From the NCBI GenBank assembly GCA_022447545.1, contig JAKVBI010000028.1:1-64000 (forward strand): DNA of 64,000 nt, read 5' to 3'. Numbering within the stretch: the first letter of the stretch is position 1; each line of letters opens with the position of its first letter. This DNA is from Myxococcota bacterium. GTDB lineage: Bacteria; Myxococcota_A; UBA9160; SMWR01. The notes beneath the pieces are model-generated. The model was not told where the DNA came from. It made no database searches and worked only from the letters and a program-made list of their open reading frames with translations. Of this stretch, positions 60,025 through 64,000 are shown piece by piece. The translations under genes and the position numbers were made by a program.

Positions 60025-60849
60025 ATGCCAACCATGCAGTTCCGACCCCTCCATGAGAGTTTTGGAGCCGAGGTGCTCGACTTCGATGTGAGGTCACTTG
60101 CGCGCCCCGAGCAAATGGAAGCACTCGAGCGCGCCTTCGATGCTCATCACCTTTTGTTGTTTCGTGCAGGGGGGCCGATTCCGCCGGATCGCCAGGTGGA
60201 GATGACGGGTTGGTTCGGGCCTGTCACCGATGATTCCGGTGAAGGAAGGGGCTGGTCTACGCTGACCAACGCAGAGGCTTCTGGCCAGATTCGTCTGCCG
60301 TTTCACTCCGACTTCACCTACACCTACTCACCGATCCAAGGTATCAGTCTTCAAGCGATGGAGATTCCTCCAGGCGGGGCGACGACGGCCTTCGCGAGCG
60401 GAGTGCGGGGCTGGGCCACTCTGCCGTTCGATCGACGCGAATCCCTTGGGAACATGAGAGTTCGGCATTCCCACCGATCGTCCATCACGCCCGAGTTGCC
60501 GGATTTCGTGGCCCACCACCCACTTTGTCTCGAGCATCCGCGCACTGGAGTTCCGGTTCTTTTTGTGACGGAATTCCATTCCGATCTGATCGAAGGCCTC
60601 GAATCGGATGAGAGCCACCAGGTTCTCGAAGAGTTGTTCGCTCATCTTTATCGACCCGAGAATGTCTATTTGCACCATTGGAAACTCTACGATCTCCTCA
60701 TTTGGGACAACCTGGCGCTCCAACACTCTCGGCAAAGGGAAACGGCCATGTCCGATGGTGCACGTTCGTTCCAGCGCGTTTCACTCAACGACCGGACTTA
60801 CTCTGAATTGATCGATCAGGCTCGAAATATAGAAACACGCTCGATATGA
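60025..60849 (+). CDS. TauD/TfdA-family Fe(II)/2-oxoglutarate dioxygenase
   Basis: The start is taken at ATG 60025 (MPTMQFRPLHESFGAEV) near a CGAGG; the frame is open further up to 59857, and 60034 is also possible. The roughly 275-residue protein carries the ligand motif RLPFHSDFTY (HxD), then PPGGATTAFASGVRGWATLP and the distal His in IWDNLALQHSRQRE. Such enzymes hydroxylate small organics, with sulfonates and herbicide-type aryloxyacids as classic substrates. Its TGA overlaps the next ATG (ATGA), so the amidohydrolase is translationally coupled. Confidence 0.87.
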   Translation: MPTMQFRPLHESFGAEVLDFDVRSLARPEQMEALERAFDAHHLLLFRAGGPIPPDRQVEMTGWFGPVTDDSGEGRGWSTLTNAEASGQIRLPFHSDFTYTYSPIQGISLQAMEIPPGGATTAFASGVRGWATLPFDRRESLGNMRVRHSHRSSITPELPDFVAHHPLCLEHPRTGVPVLFVTEFHSDLIEGLESDESHQVLEELFAHLYRPENVYLHHWKLYDLLIWDNLALQHSRQRETAMSDGARSFQRVSLNDRTYSELIDQARNIETRSI

Positions 60850-62084
60850 CGAGTAGAACTCAGAGACTGCTCGTCGTTTCTGCCGATTGCCACGCCGGGC
60901 CTTCGGACATGTGGGGTTATCGAGATTATGTAGAAGCGCGGAACCTTGGTGACTTCGACGAGTACTGCCGAGCCATTGACGAGTACGATGACGTGCGTCG
61001 ACTCGGTGATGGCCATGGGGGTGGGGCGCCTGCGCACTCTCACGAGCTGGAAGCGGGCCTGTGGGATGCTGCGATCCGAAGCCGATACCTTGATTCCGAA
61101 GGACTGGCGGGCGAGGTGGTATTTGCGCAGGGGTCGGTGCCTTTCGGGCGCTACCCCGCAGTGGCGGGTCCGCAGGCGCGTCTCGCTTACGAGGCGACGC
61201 CAGAGTTGCGTGATGCTGGGCCGGCTATCTACAACCGATGGCTCGCTGATCTGTGTGCGACCGAACCAGGTCGGAGAGCAGGGGTTGCCATGCTGCCAAT
61301 ACGAGACCCGATCAGAGCGGCGGCTGAGGTCGAGAATGCTCGAGCAAGTGGTTTGTTCGGGGGGATCGCTTTGCCGCCGGTGAGCGATGATTTTCCGAAG
61401 TACAACGACCCCTGCTATGAAGATTTATGGCGTGCCTGTGAAATGCACGACATGCCGATCAATCTCCACGGCGGCGCCAACATGTATTACGGGGAAGGGC
61501 CCGAGTCGACGGCCCTGATTCTCTCCGAGACCGACTTCTTCAGCCATCGAGCGCTGTCTTTCATGATCTTTTCCGGGGTGCTCGAGCGCTTTCCTGACTT
61601 GCGCGTGGCCATTACCGAGCAGCGAACTCACTGGGTCGGGCCCCTTCTCTGGGAACTCGACTCGATCTTCGAATCTCCTCTCGCTGCAGGCGTGCGGGAG
61701 ATCCTCAGCATGCGCCCGAGCGAATACTTCGCTCGCCAGTGTTTCATTGGCGCCAGCTTCCTGTCGCGACCCGAGTGCGAACGCCGTCATGACATCGGGG
61801 TCGATCGAATCATGTGGGGCTCGGACTTTCCCCACATGGAGGGTACATGGCCTTGGACGAGCGAGAGCCTACGCTGGACCTTCGAATCGGTGCCCAGCAA
61901 TGAACTCGGCCAGATGCTCGGGGGCAATGCTGCGCGCTGCTACACCTTTGATACCGACGCTCTTCGACGGGCCGCTGACCGTGTCGGCCCGTTTCTCGAC
62001 GATTTGCGCCGGCCCGTTGTGATCCCCCAGGATGAACGGGCACGGCGTTCGTTCGCATTTCGTCAGAAGGGTCCCTGGTCCTGA
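60846..62084 (+). CDS. Amidohydrolase-2 family enzyme, coupled to TauD
   Basis: This 412-residue protein has the amidohydrolase barrel: VVSADCHAGPSDMW (metal motif DxHxG), then AGVAMLPIRDPIRAAAEVENAR, PINLHGGANMYYGEGPES, LRVAITEQRTHWVGPLLWELD and DRIMWGSDFPHMEGTWPWT with the catalytic Asp. The closest known roles are decarboxylases and hydrolases of aromatic or phenolic acids. It begins within the stop codon of the dioxygenase gene (ATGA), so the two products are probably made in matched amounts and may act consecutively. Confidence 0.87.
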   Translation: MTSRTQRLLVVSADCHAGPSDMWGYRDYVEARNLGDFDEYCRAIDEYDDVRRLGDGHGGGAPAHSHELEAGLWDAAIRSRYLDSEGLAGEVVFAQGSVPFGRYPAVAGPQARLAYEATPELRDAGPAIYNRWLADLCATEPGRRAGVAMLPIRDPIRAAAEVENARASGLFGGIALPPVSDDFPKYNDPCYEDLWRACEMHDMPINLHGGANMYYGEGPESTALILSETDFFSHRALSFMIFSGVLERFPDLRVAITEQRTHWVGPLLWELDSIFESPLAAGVREILSMRPSEYFARQCFIGASFLSRPECERRHDIGVDRIMWGSDFPHMEGTWPWTSESLRWTFESVPSNELGQMLGGNAARCYTFDTDALRRAADRVGPFLDDLRRPVVIPQDERARRSFAFRQKGPWS

Positions 62085-62168
62085 TGTTCTGTGTCGGGAA
62101 GGGAACCTCCATTTTTTGAAGACACGGATCGAATGATCACATTCCCCTTCCATCCATCTGCTTAGGAG

Positions 62169-63014
62169 ATGACCTTGGAACGACTCGAGCATGACTTCGA
62201 CGTCATCGATGCTCATCACCACTATGGAGACATCCGCGCCCTCGGGGTGGAGTTGAGCCCTGAACTCGCGGAATTGAGTGCCGACGAATATGAACGGCTT
62301 GAGCGGGAAGTGCGCCTTCGCGCCATGGATGCCCAGGGCGTGCGCCAAGCTGTGATCATGGGGGGGCATTCATATCTGCGTCCGGATGGGATTTCCGATA
62401 CGCGCCACCTCAATGATCACGTGGCGTCCTACCGCGACGCAATGCCGGAACGTTTCCCGGCCGCTCTCGGCATCGTGGAACCCCTCTACGGGACACGTGG
62501 CCTGCATGAGATCGACCGGATCGCCAATGAACTGGGCATGGTGGGGGTCTCTTTCCATGTGCGTTTCCAAGGTGTTTCGCTCGACAGTCCCCTGGTCAGT
62601 GCGTGTGTCGAACGAATGGCTGTGAACGGTCTCGTTCCCTTCATTCACGCTCCGGCCGACTCTCCCGAAAATGCGCTGTGGAAAGTGGAGACTGTCGCCC
62701 AGGCCTTTCCCGACTTGACGATGATTGTCGTCGACGCGTTCTCGAATTTCGAGCAGACGCGCGAGATCCCATACGTGGCCGACAGAAATCCGAACCTCGT
62801 CTTCGACACGAGCCTCAGCTACAGCTTCGGCTTCATCGAGAGATTCGTCCGGTCGCACGGTTGGGAGCGGGTTGTTTTTGGAACCGACATCTACTCGATG
62901 ACCCCACGCGGCGGTCACCTTTTGGCCGAAATCATCTCGTCCAAGCTCGACCGGGAAGTTCGTCAGTCCATTCTTGGAAGCAATCTGCGCAGGATCCTCG
63001 GGCTCGATGTTTGA
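62169..63014 (+). CDS. Amidohydrolase-2-like TIM-barrel hydrolase
   Basis: This 281-residue protein has the first metal motif as VIDAHHHYGDI, then VRQAVIMGGHSYLRPDG, MVGVSFHVRFQGVSLDS, LVPFIHAPADSP and ERVVFGTDIYSMTPRGGH with the catalytic Asp. It is shorter than the neighbouring family member and has a DxHH arrangement. AGGAG abuts the ATG. It is 84 bp downstream of the preceding amidohydrolase on the same strand, so it likely belongs to the same transcript, together with TauD. Confidence 0.85.
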   Translation: MTLERLEHDFDVIDAHHHYGDIRALGVELSPELAELSADEYERLEREVRLRAMDAQGVRQAVIMGGHSYLRPDGISDTRHLNDHVASYRDAMPERFPAALGIVEPLYGTRGLHEIDRIANELGMVGVSFHVRFQGVSLDSPLVSACVERMAVNGLVPFIHAPADSPENALWKVETVAQAFPDLTMIVVDAFSNFEQTREIPYVADRNPNLVFDTSLSYSFGFIERFVRSHGWERVVFGTDIYSMTPRGGHLLAEIISSKLDREVRQSILGSNLRRILGLDV

Positions 63015-63056
63015 TCGATGTGGCTCGTGCGAGGGAAATGAGAAGCGGTCAAATCA

Positions 63057-63253
63057 TGAGGATCGTGTTCCTGAGTGGTGGGGAGAACCCACCCTCATCC
63101 CGAGAGTTCGACTGGCTCCACTATCGAAATTACGAACGAGCCCCCGTCGATTCAGAAGATGTCGCAGGCCCTGATTTCGAATTGCGTTTCCATCGCGAGG
63201 ATTGTGAAAGCGTTACCGTGCTTCGCCCAGGATGCTTCGCCTCGGAAGCCTAG
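63057..63253 (+). CDS. Small uncertain ORF
   Basis: An ATG at 63057 opens a 65-codon frame, MRIVFLSGGENPPSSREFDW and on to a stop at 63253, overlapping the convergent methyltransferase gene by 4 bp. I do not recognise it and its ribosome site is weak. It could be the decayed start of another gene. Confidence 0.25.
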
Positions 63254-63843
63254 AGGCTGGTTTCGCGCTTTTTCCAGGTATAGACCCGCATGGGAGGGAC
63301 GTTGCGAAGCTCGAGTTGCGAGCTTCCGTGTCCGAAGATTTCTCGGCCTAAGGTTTCGACCCGGTCGCGGAATTGGTACGCGACGAAGCGGCCATCGGGT
63401 GCCAGGGCGTCGCGTGCGCTGGTCAAAATGTCGAGGCCGAGCTGACGGGGCATCGTTGAAAAGGGGATCCCGGATAGGATCACGTCGGGTGCAGGTAGGT
63501 CGAAAGCGTCGAGCGCTTCCCGGATCTGCGAAGCACTTCCCTCCTGAACCATCATCCGAGAATCGCGCAGATGGGAGCGCAGCAGATGGACGAAGTGTGG
63601 GTTGATCTCGACTGCAAGCAACTTCGCATCGGGTTGCAGAGCAGCGAGAAGGGCACGTGTGGTTCCGCCGGTCCCAGGTCCCAACTCGACTACGACCCGA
63701 GCACTCTCGAGTTTTGCTCGGCGAACGATAAGGCGCTCGAGAAAGCGGGAGCTGGGAATGACAGAACCGACTTCCTTGGGTCGTTTCAGGAAGCCACGGA
63801 AGAAGGCGAGGCGGTGTTCGGGGGTGGACTGAGGAAAAGACAT
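63250..63843 (-). CDS. SAM-dependent methyltransferase (phospholipid N-methyltransferase-like)
   Basis: The ATG at 63843 (MSFPQSTPEHRLAFF) is chosen; a GTG at 63879 would add 12 residues. The product of about 197 residues has the Rossmann methyltransferase motifs VVVELGPGTGGTTRALL (SAM loop), LLAVEINPHFVHLL and DVILSGIPFSTMP, preceded by KRPKEVGSVIPSSRFLERLI. This set matches PmtA-like and rRNA-dimethylase-related enzymes, of which the phosphatidylethanolamine N-methyltransferases are the best-known role. The exact substrate is not fixed. No cluster relation is clear. Confidence 0.82.
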   Translation of the reverse strand: MSFPQSTPEHRLAFFRGFLKRPKEVGSVIPSSRFLERLIVRRAKLESARVVVELGPGTGGTTRALLAALQPDAKLLAVEINPHFVHLLRSHLRDSRMMVQEGSASQIREALDAFDLPAPDVILSGIPFSTMPRQLGLDILTSARDALAPDGRFVAYQFRDRVETLGREIFGHGSSQLELRNVPPMRVYTWKKRETSL

Positions 63844-64000
63844 GAGAGAAGGGGGCCTCCGAATGATTGGACTTGTCACTCGCCTGGTATTGGCGAGGGT
63901 TCGACGATGGTTGGAAAGGGGGTGAGCGGAGCGGATTCTATCGCTTTGGTCGCAGTCGTCCCGTGGTGGGGTTCCCCCGGTCGAAACCGTGATCGATCGA

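Noticed and set aside
1-64000. CRISPR arrays, tRNA or rRNA genes, insertion sequences
   Set aside because: No spaced direct repeats, cloverleaf-like or rRNA-like stretches, and no transposase frames were seen. The repeats present are coding (YD units, 12-bp and 18-bp tracts).

Overview
The window reads as a chromosomal segment of a Gram-negative, moderately GC-rich, probably aerobic bacterium. The evidence is a TolC-type outer-membrane channel, a type II signal-peptide lipoprotein, a biotin-dependent acyl-CoA carboxylase, TspO, a P450, PhyH and TauD dioxygenases, several amidohydrolase-2 enzymes, a PAPS-type sulfotransferase and a DUF3556 membrane protein. This mix resembles uncultured Myxococcota or other 'deltaproteobacterial' and Binatota-like genomes. 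That placement is an inference; no rRNA or other marker is present. I found no tRNA, rRNA, CRISPR array or insertion sequence.

Layout. (1) Positions 1-11658 hold the 3' part of a giant YD/RHS-repeat gene on the plus strand; it is already open at base 1. (2) 11784-16735 is a minus-strand operon of acyl-CoA carboxylase (carboxyltransferase, then biotin carboxylase/BCCP joined by an ATGA overlap) followed by tspO. (3) 17091-18585 holds a sulfotransferase and a small membrane protein. (4) 19047-21389 encodes a lipoprotein carboxylesterase with an N-terminal somatomedin-B-like cysteine domain. (5) 21442-36783 is a second, complete giant YD/RHS gene (5113 codons) on the minus strand. It is paralogous to the first and oriented toward it. 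(6) 37172-38881 is DUF3556. (7) 38902-40795 is a decay zone with three broken genes (a GRDB-like reductase, a TauD dioxygenase and a trypsin-like protease) around one intact DsbA/HCCA-isomerase-like gene. (8) 40843-50271 is mixed: an enoyl-reductase-like dehydrogenase, a GH18 chitinase, a SEC-C mini-protein, an NTF2-like protein, a secreted CxxCH protein, a TolC-like lipoprotein, a membrane-anchored alpha/beta-barrel protein and a YeiH transporter remnant. (9) 50680-63014 is a catabolic island: PhyH, P450, an MFS transporter, three amidohydrolases, a kinase-like protein, a HAD phosphatase, an alpha/beta hydrolase, an NTF2-like protein and TauD. (10) A methyltransferase ends the window.

The most distinctive part is the pair of giant YD-repeat proteins. 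Both have long YD-repeat shells punctuated by a recurring, predicted-helical module. Both end in a LysM-like domain, a hydrophobic glycine/alanine-rich region and divergent C-termini, with no recognisable RHS core-closing motif. The two copies differ by cassette insertions: an Ig/Fn3-like block of about 525 residues in one, and duplicated 'GMVVSGxGIPxGTTV' cassettes in the other. Their shared GC-rich part forms a long inverted repeat. The 50-63 kb island looks like a set of oxidative and hydrolytic steps on lipophilic or aromatic compounds; its substrate cannot be read from the sequence.
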